Origin: Acinetobacter sp. ANC 4558
Lineage (GTDB): Bacteria > Pseudomonadota > Gammaproteobacteria > Pseudomonadales > Moraxellaceae
NCBI RefSeq assembly: GCF_002135375.1
Contig: NZ_NEGH01000004.1
Span: forward strand, 216,053 to 280,052
Direction of reading: 5' to 3'
DNA: 64,000 nt
The position numbers and the translations under genes were made by a program. The notes under the pieces are model-generated. The model was given only the letters and a program-made list of their open reading frames with translations. It was not told the origin of the DNA and made no database searches. Below are positions 1 through 8,798 of the stretch, piece after piece; position 1 is the stretch's first letter, and each line of letters opens with the position of its first letter.

Positions 1-1
1 T

Positions 2-328
2 GAAAAAAATAAGATCAGAAACGATAAGAAAAGTGCTCAAAGCGTAGGGGCAGAGCGGTTAGTAAATTTAGCTTCGCAGGATGTGCACGATACTAATTTA
101 TGGACAGGTATTTCAACACTCGTTCATGGTAATCATAATTCAACCGCACTTGTCGGGACACCAGAACAGGTCGCATCTTCAATTGTTGAGTATTACAAAT
201 TAGGCATTGGTAGCGTATTGATTCGTGGTTTTGATCCATTAAATGATGTGATCGAGTATGGAAAAGCGCTGTTGCCGAGTATTCGAGAAAAAGCAGCCAA
301 AGTAGATACATTCAATAAAACAGCATAA
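2..328 (+). CDS. LLM-class flavin-dependent oxidoreductase, C-terminal fragment (SsuD-like)
   Basis: The reading frame is open to the left edge of the window, so only the last 108 residues are present. The tail contains LWTGI, the run NSTALVGTPEQVA and LIRGFDPL, which are typical of the C-terminus of alkanesulfonate/dimethylsulfone-type FMNH2-dependent monooxygenases of the luciferase-like (LLM) superfamily. These enzymes cleave C-S bonds with O2 and reduced flavin. It lies 28 bp upstream of an SsuA-like binding protein on the same strand, which supports a role in organosulfur use. The exact substrate cannot be told from the fragment. An internal ATG at 83 is not the true start because the conserved frame extends upstream of it. 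Confidence 0.85.
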   Translation, partial: EKNKIRNDKKSAQSVGAERLVNLASQDVHDTNLWTGISTLVHGNHNSTALVGTPEQVASSIVEYYKLGIGSVLIRGFDPLNDVIEYGKALLPSIREKAAKVDTFNKTA

Positions 329-356
329 ATAGTATACAAATTTAAATGAGACAAGT

Positions 357-1352
357 ATGAAAAAAATATTAATAGGTGTGCTGACGACAGTATCGTTAGG
401 AATGGTTGGGTGCAGTTCATCAAGTGAAGAAAATAAAGCTCAGAAAGAAACGCATCACACGCAAAATTTAAAGGGTGTCGAATTAAAAGTAGGTGATCAA
501 AAGGGGAATATGCGTGCCCAATTAGAAGCTTCAAAATTATTAGATGGAATTGATTATAAAATTTCATGGTATGAATTCCCTGCAGCAGCGCCCGTTGCTG
601 AAGCCCTTAATGTGAATGCGATTGATATTGGCTATTTAGGAGATGCTCCTTTTATATTTGCAAATGCCAATGGTGGACATACGCGTGCAATCGCAGTCAA
701 TCGCTATGATCCTTACGCAGTTGCGTTATTGGTTCCTAAAAATAGTCCAATCAAAACTATTCAAGATTTAAAAGGTAAAACAGTAACAGCAAACAAAGGA
801 TCAATCGGGCAGTTGGTCACATTACGTGCTTTGGAACGAGCAGGATTGAATGCAGAAGATATTCAGTTTAAATTTTTACCACCATCAGATGGAAAGTTGG
901 CTGTAGTGAATGGTTCGGTCGATGTTTGGGCAGTTTGGGATCCATATACTGCTTATGCAGAAGTGATTGATGGTTTTCGTATCGTTGAAAATGGTCGAGG
1001 TCTATATTCTGGTTTCACCTTCTTAGCAGCGACAGAAAAAGCATTGCAAGATCAACAAAAACGAATTGCTATTCAAGATTTTATTTACCGTTTAGAAGAA
1101 TCTCAAGAATGGGTAAATCAGAATTATGAGTCTTTTGGTAAAGACTTGGCACGCATAACGGGTATTCCTGAAGAACCTTCAACACTTGCGTTTAAACGTA
1201 AAAATGCAAAATGGACCGCAATTACAGATGATGTCATTAGCACATCACAAGAAACGGCAGACTTTTATCAAAAGCATCAATTATTAAATAAAAAAGTTGA
1301 TGTTAGCGGTTTATTTGATCGTGAGTTTAAAACCAAAAAGACTGGGAATTAA
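357..1352 (+). CDS. ABC transporter substrate-binding lipoprotein, aliphatic sulfonate family (SsuA/TauA-like)
   Basis: A 331-aa periplasmic binding protein. It begins with a lipoprotein signal peptide ending in a lipobox-like GMVGC (Cys19), so it should be tethered to the membrane. The body is an NMT1/SsuA-type fold: VGDQKGN near the start, the hinge run AIDIGYLGDAPFIFA and later VDVWAVWDPYTA are hallmarks of sulfonate and taurine binding proteins. It probably delivers an organosulfur compound to an ABC permease. No permease or ATPase gene is in the window, so they must lie upstream of the left edge or elsewhere. Only 1 bp separates its stop from the next start, so it is operonic with the cupin and rhodanese genes. 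Ligand specificity is not determinable here. Confidence 0.88.
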   Translation: MKKILIGVLTTVSLGMVGCSSSSEENKAQKETHHTQNLKGVELKVGDQKGNMRAQLEASKLLDGIDYKISWYEFPAAAPVAEALNVNAIDIGYLGDAPFIFANANGGHTRAIAVNRYDPYAVALLVPKNSPIKTIQDLKGKTVTANKGSIGQLVTLRALERAGLNAEDIQFKFLPPSDGKLAVVNGSVDVWAVWDPYTAYAEVIDGFRIVENGRGLYSGFTFLAATEKALQDQQKRIAIQDFIYRLEESQEWVNQNYESFGKDLARITGIPEEPSTLAFKRKNAKWTAITDDVISTSQETADFYQKHQLLNKKVDVSGLFDREFKTKKTGN

Positions 1353-1353
1353 A

Positions 1354-1911
1354 ATGACACAGCAATTACACGCTTTACAACCCGTCATTCAGCTCATTGA
1401 AGCGGGCTTGACTCAAAATCTTGAAGAGTCTCTTTTAATTGCTTCATTTTTACCGAAATTTCAAGAGCTCTTAAAGGATTCGGCATGGCTCAATGCACAG
1501 TTTAAGCAAGCGCACCCAGAACATTATCAACAGTATCTTTTGTATCTTGATCCCTTAGAACGTTTTTCAATTGTCAGTTTTGTTTGGGGAGAAGGACAAA
1601 AAACGCCCATTCATAATCATGAGGTGTGGGGAGTGATCGGAGTGTTAGAGGGTGCAGAAATTTCAACTCGGTTTACACATCATAAAGAAGGTTTATTTCC
1701 TGCAATCCAATCAGACTATTTAGCTGTGGGTGAGGTGGATTGGTTCACACCAGAGACAGGTGATATTCATGCAGTAGAAAATGCATTTAAGGATCAAGTT
1801 TCTATTAGCATTCATATTTATGGGGCAAATATAGGAAAAGTTGAACGTTTTATTTATCAAATAGATGGAACAAAAAAGTCTTTTATTTCTGGATATTCAA
1901 ATGACAAATGA
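1354..1911 (+). CDS. Cysteine dioxygenase-family cupin
   Basis: A 185-aa protein with the cysteine dioxygenase type I motif: TPIHNHEVWG supplies the first two histidine ligands of a mononuclear iron centre and the later TGDIHAV probably supplies the third. Family members oxidise thiols such as cysteine or 3-mercaptopropionate to sulfinates. ATG 1354 was chosen because it follows the upstream stop directly; an earlier in-frame start at 1297 would lie inside the binding-protein gene. The 3' end overlaps the rhodanese gene by 11 bp, suggesting translational coupling. With a monooxygenase, an SsuA-like protein and a rhodanese it forms an organosulfur/thiol oxidation operon. Substrate is inferred only at family level. 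Confidence 0.85.
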   Translation: MTQQLHALQPVIQLIEAGLTQNLEESLLIASFLPKFQELLKDSAWLNAQFKQAHPEHYQQYLLYLDPLERFSIVSFVWGEGQKTPIHNHEVWGVIGVLEGAEISTRFTHHKEGLFPAIQSDYLAVGEVDWFTPETGDIHAVENAFKDQVSISIHIYGANIGKVERFIYQIDGTKKSFISGYSNDK

Positions 1912-3499
1912 TATTAAAGTGAACACGATTTCTTATACTGAAATTCGTGAAAAATTATTGAATAATGTAGAAATTGCAATCGTTGATTTAAGAGAAGAGC
2001 ATATTTTTGCGCAAAATCATCCATTATTTGCAACTAATATTTCTTTATCGCGTTTAGAGCTTGAAATATATAATCGAATTCCTCGGTTAGATACGTTGAC
2101 CGTCATTTATGATGATGGCGATGGTCGTGTCGAGCGTGCTTATCCTAAATTACTAGAGTATGGTTATACAAATATTGCAGTTTTAGAGGGGGGAGTAGAT
2201 GCTTGGCAACGCGATGGTGGTGAATTATTTATAGATGTCAATTCTGCAAGTAAAGCATTTGGTGAATGGGTTGAACACATAAAAGCAACACCATCATTAA
2301 GCGCTGAAGAATTACAGAAAAAAATACAAAATGAAGAAAATATTGTCATTTTAGATGCACGCCGTTTTGATGAATATCAAGTCATGAGCATACCTACAGC
2401 GATGAGTGTTCCAGGTGCTGAACTTGTATTACGAGCATCATCTTTAGTAAAAGATAAAAATACTACAATTATTGTGAATTGTGCAGGGCGAACACGCAGT
2501 ATTATTGGGACACAATCATTAATTAATGCAAAAATACCGCATGCTGTTTTTGCTCTGCGTAATGGAACTATTGGTTGGACTTTAGCAGGACAGCAACTTG
2601 CTTATGGTCAACAATATTCTTATGAGGATGTCAATATTCAGATTGATACTCAAGCCAAAGAAAATGCGAGAGCACTTGCTGATCAAGCAGGTGTCATACA
2701 AATTAACTCAGAACAGTTCGCTCAATTGCAAGCAGAAAAAACGAGGACAACTTATATTTTTGATGTGCGTACCGAACAAGAATATATTGCTGGACATATA
2801 GCGGGTAGTCGTTGGATTGCTGGTGGGCAGTTAGTACAGGAAACTGATCATTATGCAGCTGTACGAGGTGCGCGCATTGTATTGGTAGATGACCAGCAAG
2901 TACGTGCAAATATGACAGGTTCTTGGTTGGCTCAAATGAATTGGGAAGTATATGTCCTAAACGATCAAGATATTGCATTGATTGAACAAGGAAGTTGGAA
3001 ACCCGTTGTACCTGATATTTCAATTAGTTCTTATCTTCAACCAGAGCAGCTGCAAAAATTAAAACAATTGAAAAATATTGCAATTTTGGATTTTACAACA
3101 GCTGCAAACTTCAAAAAAGGTCATATCCCAGATGCGCAATGGATTCTAAAAGCAGATATTCCTCAGATATTCGAACAAGGTAAATTTCAAAATAAAGATG
3201 CAATTATTGTGACATGTGGCTCAAGTTTATTAGCGCAATATACGGTTTCTGAAATTCAAGCGTTTTTAAAAGATAATCAAGAGGTATATGTTTTAGAAGG
3301 TGGTAATGCAGCTTGGGTAAATGCAGGATTACCCGTTGAAATGGATATAAATTTGTTATCTGATGAAATTGATCGCTACAAACGGCCTTATGAGGGAACA
3401 GATAATTCAAAAGATGCAATGCAAGGCTACTTAGATTGGGAGTTTGGTTTAATAGACCAATTGAAAAAAGATGCAACGCATGGATTTCTTGTGATTTAA
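1901..3499 (+). CDS. Multi-domain rhodanese-like sulfurtransferase (four domains)
   Basis: A 532-aa cytoplasmic protein made of four rhodanese-like modules at roughly residues 10-120, 135-245, 265-370 and 385-495. Only modules 2 (NCAGRTRS, Cys194) and 4 (TCGSSL, Cys439) keep the catalytic cysteine; modules 1 (YDDGDGRVE) and 3 (VDDQQVRAN) have Asp in that loop and should be catalytically inactive. Active and inactive modules alternate, as if a two-domain rhodanese had been duplicated. Rhodaneses move sulfane sulfur between thiols and acceptors such as cyanide or sulfite. ATG 1901 overlaps the cupin gene by 11 bp; a start at 1865 would lie deep inside that gene. Last gene of the operon. Confidence 0.9.
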   Translation: MTNDIKVNTISYTEIREKLLNNVEIAIVDLREEHIFAQNHPLFATNISLSRLELEIYNRIPRLDTLTVIYDDGDGRVERAYPKLLEYGYTNIAVLEGGVDAWQRDGGELFIDVNSASKAFGEWVEHIKATPSLSAEELQKKIQNEENIVILDARRFDEYQVMSIPTAMSVPGAELVLRASSLVKDKNTTIIVNCAGRTRSIIGTQSLINAKIPHAVFALRNGTIGWTLAGQQLAYGQQYSYEDVNIQIDTQAKENARALADQAGVIQINSEQFAQLQAEKTRTTYIFDVRTEQEYIAGHIAGSRWIAGGQLVQETDHYAAVRGARIVLVDDQQVRANMTGSWLAQMNWEVYVLNDQDIALIEQGSWKPVVPDISISSYLQPEQLQKLKQLKNIAILDFTTAANFKKGHIPDAQWILKADIPQIFEQGKFQNKDAIIVTCGSSLLAQYTVSEIQAFLKDNQEVYVLEGGNAAWVNAGLPVEMDINLLSDEIDRYKRPYEGTDNSKDAMQGYLDWEFGLIDQLKKDATHGFLVI

Positions 3500-3531
3500 A
3501 TCATCGTTGTATTTTAAAACTCAAATACATC

Positions 3532-3562
3532 ATAGTAGATTGCCATAATTGTAATCTACTAT
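3532..3562. repeat. Inverted repeat downstream of the organosulfur operon
   Basis: A perfect 10-bp stem (ATAGTAGATT / AATCTACTAT) with an 11-nt loop lies 33 bp after the rhodanese stop. There is no clear T-run, so it is either a weak terminator or an mRNA 3'-end stabilising hairpin for the operon. Confidence 0.5.
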
Positions 3563-3793
3563 ATAGATTTGCGTATGCTATTTTATGTTTGTAGAGGCGA
3601 TTTAATCTTAATTATTTCTACTGATTAAAATAAAATTGATATAACTTAATAGGCCTGATAGTTTACATTTAATAAAATATTTATAATCTATTAAAAATAA
3701 ATAAATAATTGATAAAAAGTAATTGTTCTTTTGATTTATTAAAGTGGCTTATAGTATGATATAAATGGTCTAAAACCTATTTATGAGTTGTTG

Positions 3794-5131
3794 ATGGAAG
3801 TTAAAACATATTTTTCAGATACATATGAGGTTTTATTTCAATATTTAAAACATGCACAAAGCCGAATAATTATTTCTTTAGAATGGGCATTACATTCTGA
3901 AATTTACGCGATTTTAAATAAAAAAATTCAAAATAATATTAAATTAGATATAGTTTTAACAAAAGGCCAAATTAATAAAAAAAAATTAAAACAAAAAATA
4001 ATGAAGGAATTAAAAAATAATGTTTTTTGGATTAATTGTGAAGATTATTTTAGCTATCATATAAATGGAAATTTTTGTATTATTAATGATGACATTATTT
4101 TTAGTTCCTCTGATCTTAATAAGCCAAATAAAATTATTACCGTGGTTAGTGGGAATAAAAAAATAATATTAAATTTTATAAATATCACATTCAAGAAAAT
4201 ATATCATCATACTTTAACTATTGAAGATATAAAAAATAAACTTAAAAAAATTACTGAATATATTATATCGAAAAATTTTAAAAATATTGAATTTTGTTTG
4301 ATAAAGTTATACGCAGTTTCAGAGTCATATGGGCTTTGTTTTATATTATTTGATTTGCAAGTTAAAAAGTATAAAGAGGCACTAGAGGCAATTAATTTAT
4401 ATTTAATGAAATTTGAAAATGCTATTGTAGTCTATAGTAAAAGTTCATTTGAAATGGATTATCAATTAAAAGTACTTGAACTAAAATTGGAAATGATTTC
4501 TTTAGAAAAGGAAGGATTTGAAAAAAAAATTATTTTTTTTAATGAACAGTATTATAAAAAATTAGATTTTTATATTCAAGAGCTAGAAAGTGCTAAAAAT
4601 AAATATTTTGAATTATTAAAAGTTGAAGATAATGATAAAGAAGTTGAAGAAGAGCATTTGGAAAATCATATCAATAACATTTTAGTAAATGAAGATGAAA
4701 AGAAAGAATTAAAAGAATTATATAGAAAAGTATGTCGACTTTGCCATCCTGATAAAGTAGGTGAAAATAAAAAAGAAGAAGCACATCAATTATTTATTGA
4801 ACTTAATTTGGCTTATAAAGAACAAGATATAAGGCAAATATATCGAATCTATGAACAACTCAAAAATGATCAAGAACTTATAACTGATAAGTTCTCATTG
4901 GATAAATTAGAAATCTTAAATAGAGCAATAAATAGAACACAGTATAATATTAAAAATTCTCTGGATGAGCTATTTAAATTAAAGAATAGTTATGCAGGTG
5001 AAATGCTATTATTAGCAGGAAATTCTAGTGAAGATTGGAATACATATTTTGATGCGGAAAGAAAAGTATTTGAAACTCAAATTCAAGAGATATATTTAAA
5101 TATTAATTTTATTTCTATGATGAAAGCATAA
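3794..5131 (+). CDS. Protein with degenerate PLD-like N-terminus and C-terminal J-domain
   Basis: 445 aa, with AT content far above its neighbours and heavy Lys/Asn/Ile use. Residues 1-110 resemble a phospholipase-D/NucC-type nuclease-like half: YHINGNFCIINDDIIFSSSD has the layout of an HKD-type loop (His89) but the usual Lys is Asn, so it may be inactive. The middle (about 115-290) is helical and Lys/Glu rich, probably coiled coil. Residues 300-350 carry a J-domain-like segment with CHPDKV (HPD at 318-320), the motif that stimulates Hsp70 ATPase. ATG 3794 was preferred to TTG codons at 3788 and 3791. The gene stands alone between two unrelated transcription units. Its base composition suggests horizontal acquisition. 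Function is not recognised. Confidence 0.7.
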   Translation: MEVKTYFSDTYEVLFQYLKHAQSRIIISLEWALHSEIYAILNKKIQNNIKLDIVLTKGQINKKKLKQKIMKELKNNVFWINCEDYFSYHINGNFCIINDDIIFSSSDLNKPNKIITVVSGNKKIILNFINITFKKIYHHTLTIEDIKNKLKKITEYIISKNFKNIEFCLIKLYAVSESYGLCFILFDLQVKKYKEALEAINLYLMKFENAIVVYSKSSFEMDYQLKVLELKLEMISLEKEGFEKKIIFFNEQYYKKLDFYIQELESAKNKYFELLKVEDNDKEVEEEHLENHINNILVNEDEKKELKELYRKVCRLCHPDKVGENKKEEAHQLFIELNLAYKEQDIRQIYRIYEQLKNDQELITDKFSLDKLEILNRAINRTQYNIKNSLDELFKLKNSYAGEMLLLAGNSSEDWNTYFDAERKVFETQIQEIYLNINFISMMKA

Positions 5132-5447
5132 TTTCTAAGTTTATTATAGTAAGTTTTATTGTTTTAAATATTAATTAACTTAATTTTTTGTAATTTAATT
5201 TTCTGAATATTAAGTATATTTTAGTAGATGTATATAAGTGCATATCATTTGAAAATGAGCCATAATCTTTGTTTTACTCTTTACTAGATTTTAATATTTT
5301 TATTATAGTTTAATGATAATTTGCTAAATGTTTAATCATATAGATCAGACTCCTAGAAAATAGTATGATCGCTTAGATTATGACTATAAGATTTGAATTC
5401 TTTAGATGTTTATCATTGTGAATATTTTGGCTATAGGGGGAAATACG
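5132..5447. other. AT-rich intergenic stretch, no gene seen
   Basis: 316 bp between the stop codons of two convergent genes. No ORF with coding character, no strong hairpin with a T-run and no recognisable regulatory site were found. Confidence 0.6.
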
Positions 5448-7295
5448 TTATTTTAATAGAAATTGTAATAAACTATTTTCTATTGGGCTTAAAATACGAT
5501 GACTAAGGTAAGCTAAACGCAGAATTCGGTTTAGATTTGGTTTTAATTCAATAAATCTAACTTTTCCTTGTTCTACCAGTTGTGAGACTGCTGATTTGGG
5601 CAAAATGCTGGCATAGCGACCTTCGATGATCCAATGTTGATTAATATTTAAGCTGTCTGATTGGATTTCTGGCTGCAGTTCAATTCCAAGGCTTAAACAG
5701 TGCTGATCGATTAATAGTCGCATGCCATTGCCTTTTCTAGGTAAGACCAATTGAAAAGCACTTAAATCTCTCCAATCTAACTCAGTCACTGTCGCATCAA
5801 TTTTTGTAGGATGAATGACTAAACCCATACTTTCAGGCTTTTGAATAGGTACATGTGAAACCCAAGGTGAATCTGCTTCAATAATCGCTAAATGTAATTC
5901 ATGGTTGCGAAGCGCATCTACTAGATAACGATGTCGTTCTTCAACGATTTCTAATCTCACCTGAGGATTTTGTTGTTGCCATTCATTGACTTGATTTGCA
6001 ATAACTTGAACCAGCGTACTTTTACTATCAATGCTTGGCAAAAGCCCTAATGATAAATGTTGTTGTTGGTTGAGGCGTTGACCATCACAATATTCGAATA
6101 ATTTGGTAAAAATATGCTGCATACCTTTACATAATTCGAAATATATTTCCCCAACTTCTGTTTTTAAAATATTGCGAACTCCCATTTTTCGTTGGAGCAA
6201 TTTATAACCTAATGTGTATTCCAATTGTTTCAATTGAATACTGAGATTGGATTGGGTCATGAACAAAGATTCTGCCGCAGTACTGATTGATCCAGCTTGA
6301 ATTGTTTGATGTAAATAGCCCCAGTGCTTGAGTTGTGTTTTGGGGATCCAACTGACATTACCTAAATCAGATTGAAAAGCATCTAAATAGGTGTGTATAA
6401 ATGTTTCTACAACTGGGTGTTGTCCTTCATGTTGAATTTGCACAAAAGCATGGGGTATAGCTTCAATTTGGCTGATGCGCCAATCGGAAGCCAGAACTTG
6501 TTTATCAATCAGTAGGCGATTAACTAAAAAAGATTTTTTTTGATCATTAGGACGACTTAAGATTTGCCGATAGTCGGTTGTGATATGTTCAAAAGATAAG
6601 TTAGCTGATTCAATGAAAGAAGCAATTTGCTGTAGTAAAATCCAAGGTAAGCGGGGTAGGGATAGCTTTATTTTGGCTAAATCTTTTAACGAAAGTATTT
6701 CTGGAAGATCCAGTGATTCATGGCTAAGCAAGCACCAACCACCTGCAATACTTTGGTTTGTAGCGCTAGATGTTTTTAACTGCTGTGCCCAATCGATATG
6801 TACCTCACCAATACGAGACCATTTAGGTAACCATTCAGCTGTTTGGCTTTGTCTAATCTCAAAACCGTCGTATGGTAAGGGCCAAATTAAAATATTCGGA
6901 TAGTGTTGCTGGCAGGTTTGAATGGCATTTTCGAGTGCTCGGCTCAAACGTCCGCCATAAAAACGTAATGGTAATTTTACTTCTAACCACTGAATTGGCT
7001 CAGCTAAATCATGTTGATAATGTGTGGCGAAATGTTCAAGGATTAGCGCAGGTAAGATGAATTTACCTAAGGATAATCCTTGTTCGTTGACATAAAGCCT
7101 TTTACGCAAGCGTTCAAATAGCGGTAGAGACAAAACTTCTTCAAGTTTGCTCAACCGCTCACTTAAATTTGAACGAGAGTAGCCAAGAATGTGTGCACTC
7201 TGACTGAGGTTGTTGGTATGACAGACCACTAAGTAGTAACTGAGTGCAGACCATTCAATACGATTGAGCTTTGCTGATCGTGGTACTGGCTTCAT
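5448..7295 (-). CDS. Tandem double LysR-type transcriptional regulator
   Basis: 615 aa, about twice the usual 300 aa of a LysR regulator. Two winged-HTH units are visible: residues about 14-75 (NNLSQSAHILGYSRSNLSER, then LEEVLSLPLFER) and about 320-385 (GSISTAAESLFMTQSNLSI, then LEYTLGYKLLQRK). Each is followed by a stretch long enough for a periplasmic-binding-protein-like effector domain (about 95-310 and 395-615). The second unit is closer to consensus; the first is more diverged. The chosen ATG at 7295 overlaps the stop of the permease gene as ATGA; a longer start at 7316 is possible. Last gene of the putative thiourocanate/hydantoin operon, so probably its own regulator. A natural fusion of two LTTRs is unusual; no internal stop or frameshift is seen. 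Confidence 0.88.
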   Translation of the reverse strand: MKPVPRSAKLNRIEWSALSYYLVVCHTNNLSQSAHILGYSRSNLSERLSKLEEVLSLPLFERLRKRLYVNEQGLSLGKFILPALILEHFATHYQHDLAEPIQWLEVKLPLRFYGGRLSRALENAIQTCQQHYPNILIWPLPYDGFEIRQSQTAEWLPKWSRIGEVHIDWAQQLKTSSATNQSIAGGWCLLSHESLDLPEILSLKDLAKIKLSLPRLPWILLQQIASFIESANLSFEHITTDYRQILSRPNDQKKSFLVNRLLIDKQVLASDWRISQIEAIPHAFVQIQHEGQHPVVETFIHTYLDAFQSDLGNVSWIPKTQLKHWGYLHQTIQAGSISTAAESLFMTQSNLSIQLKQLEYTLGYKLLQRKMGVRNILKTEVGEIYFELCKGMQHIFTKLFEYCDGQRLNQQQHLSLGLLPSIDSKSTLVQVIANQVNEWQQQNPQVRLEIVEERHRYLVDALRNHELHLAIIEADSPWVSHVPIQKPESMGLVIHPTKIDATVTELDWRDLSAFQLVLPRKGNGMRLLIDQHCLSLGIELQPEIQSDSLNINQHWIIEGRYASILPKSAVSQLVEQGKVRFIELKPNLNRILRLAYLSHRILSPIENSLLQFLLK

Positions 7296-8623
7296 TGACT
7301 GGCTTTTATACTCCAATTTTCAGTGGGTGTGTTTGAATCTAAGTTAAACATGTAGTGTAAAGCAACTAATCCTACCAGACTTGCAAACATTAAATAATAT
7401 GAAGGTGCCATTGCATCGTAGGTAGATGCCCAAGTGAGCAATGCGGGAGCAAAACCTGCGAAGAAAATAGTGGCTACATTATATGAAATGGACATTCCTG
7501 TTGTCCGTACAGATACAGGGAAAATGCTGGCCAATGCAACAGGAGCAACACCACAGAAAATTGAAACCATAATACAAAATGCAATATGTACCATGATGAG
7601 TGTGGAGAAGGTTGGGCTATATTGTAGCCATGCAAGTAAAGGATAGCTACCGAGTAAGAGTACGATTGCACCAATACGCAACATTCGAGCCATACCAAAG
7701 CGATCGGCTAAAGAACCTGAAATGACACAGACAACCACCATGAAAATATTACCAATCAAGGATGCAGTAAAGGCTTGGTTGCGTGTGAACCCTAAATGGG
7801 CACTGCTTGAAGCATAATAGGTTGGCATATAAATGATGAGCGTATAAATACAGACTGCCCATAAAATTGAAAACATGAAACCAAACAGTATATGTCTTGG
7901 ATATTCTTTTAAAATGCTTTTTAAAGATGGTGGTTTTACATGTTGCTGTGCACGTTGCTGAATTTGGAAGTCTTCAGTTTCATCTAGATTACGTCGAATA
8001 TACCAACCAACAGGTACAATCAGTAGACCAATGAGGAAAGGAATACGCCAAGCCCATTCCTGAATTTCAGGGTCTGTAAAATAAGTTGTAATGGTCACAC
8101 CGACTAATGCCGCGAGGATATTAGAAATACCCATGCTGGCTTGTAGCCATGATGCATATACGGCTTGTTTTTCTTTAGGTGCTGATTCAACTAAAAAAGC
8201 AGTCGCTCCTCCAATTTCTCCACCTGCAGAAAAGCCCTGTAATAGACGTCCAACCAAGAGTAAAATTGGTGCACCAACTCCAATCATCCAAATTGGTGGA
8301 GCAACAGCAATAATAAATGTACCAATCGCCATGAGTGCAATGGTGAGCACAAGTGCAGATTTTCGCCCAACACGATCACCATATAAACCTAAATATAGTG
8401 CACCAAGTGGACGTGCAATAAAGCCCACTGCAAAGATTAAAAAAGTTTTAAATAGGGTAGAGCTTTCATCGCCATCAATAAAAAAACTATGTCCAATATA
8501 GGTGGCAAAAAAAGCAAATACACTAAAATCATACCATTCTAGTGCATTACCAATGGATGCAGCTGCAACGGCTTTGCCGGGGGACTTCTTACTTGAAGTC
8601 ATATCTTGTTCTATTCGTTCCAT
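7292..8623 (-). CDS. MFS transporter, metabolite:H+ symporter (MHS) family
   Basis: 443 aa with about 12 membrane segments. NALEWYDFSVFAFFA in helix 1, GDRVGRKSALV after helix 2 and RLLQGFSAGGEIGG are signatures of MHS carriers (ProP, ShiA, KgtP relatives), which import betaines, organic acids or aromatic acids with protons. The start ATG 8623 has an AGGAAA Shine-Dalgarno 4 nt upstream. It lies 175 bp after the urocanase-like gene and is coupled by ATGA overlap to the double LysR gene. From context it probably takes up the substrate of the neighbouring enzymes (a betaine or imidazole/hydantoin acid); this is an inference. Confidence 0.88.
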   Translation of the reverse strand: MERIEQDMTSSKKSPGKAVAAASIGNALEWYDFSVFAFFATYIGHSFFIDGDESSTLFKTFLIFAVGFIARPLGALYLGLYGDRVGRKSALVLTIALMAIGTFIIAVAPPIWMIGVGAPILLLVGRLLQGFSAGGEIGGATAFLVESAPKEKQAVYASWLQASMGISNILAALVGVTITTYFTDPEIQEWAWRIPFLIGLLIVPVGWYIRRNLDETEDFQIQQRAQQHVKPPSLKSILKEYPRHILFGFMFSILWAVCIYTLIIYMPTYYASSSAHLGFTRNQAFTASLIGNIFMVVVCVISGSLADRFGMARMLRIGAIVLLLGSYPLLAWLQYSPTFSTLIMVHIAFCIMVSIFCGVAPVALASIFPVSVRTTGMSISYNVATIFFAGFAPALLTWASTYDAMAPSYYLMFASLVGLVALHYMFNLDSNTPTENWSIKASQ

Positions 8624-8798
8624 GATGTTTCCTGATATTGGAAATAATATTTTCCGTAATGCTATTTCGTAATTTCTTTCCCTAACCTTTCCCCAATTTT
8701 ATTGGTTCATTTTTATTTATGGGTATTGAGCATATGAATGATTTGGGTTTATCCAAATTCAAAACCTGGTTAAACCCAAAAGTCATGCCAGTTATGGT

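Noticed and set aside
3794..5131. Calling the PLD/J gene a defence system
   Set aside because: No partner gene, mobile element or known system motif is visible; only base composition and domain mix support it.
8091..8501. 136-codon plus-strand frame inside the MHS gene
   Set aside because: Antisense shadow of a clear transporter gene.
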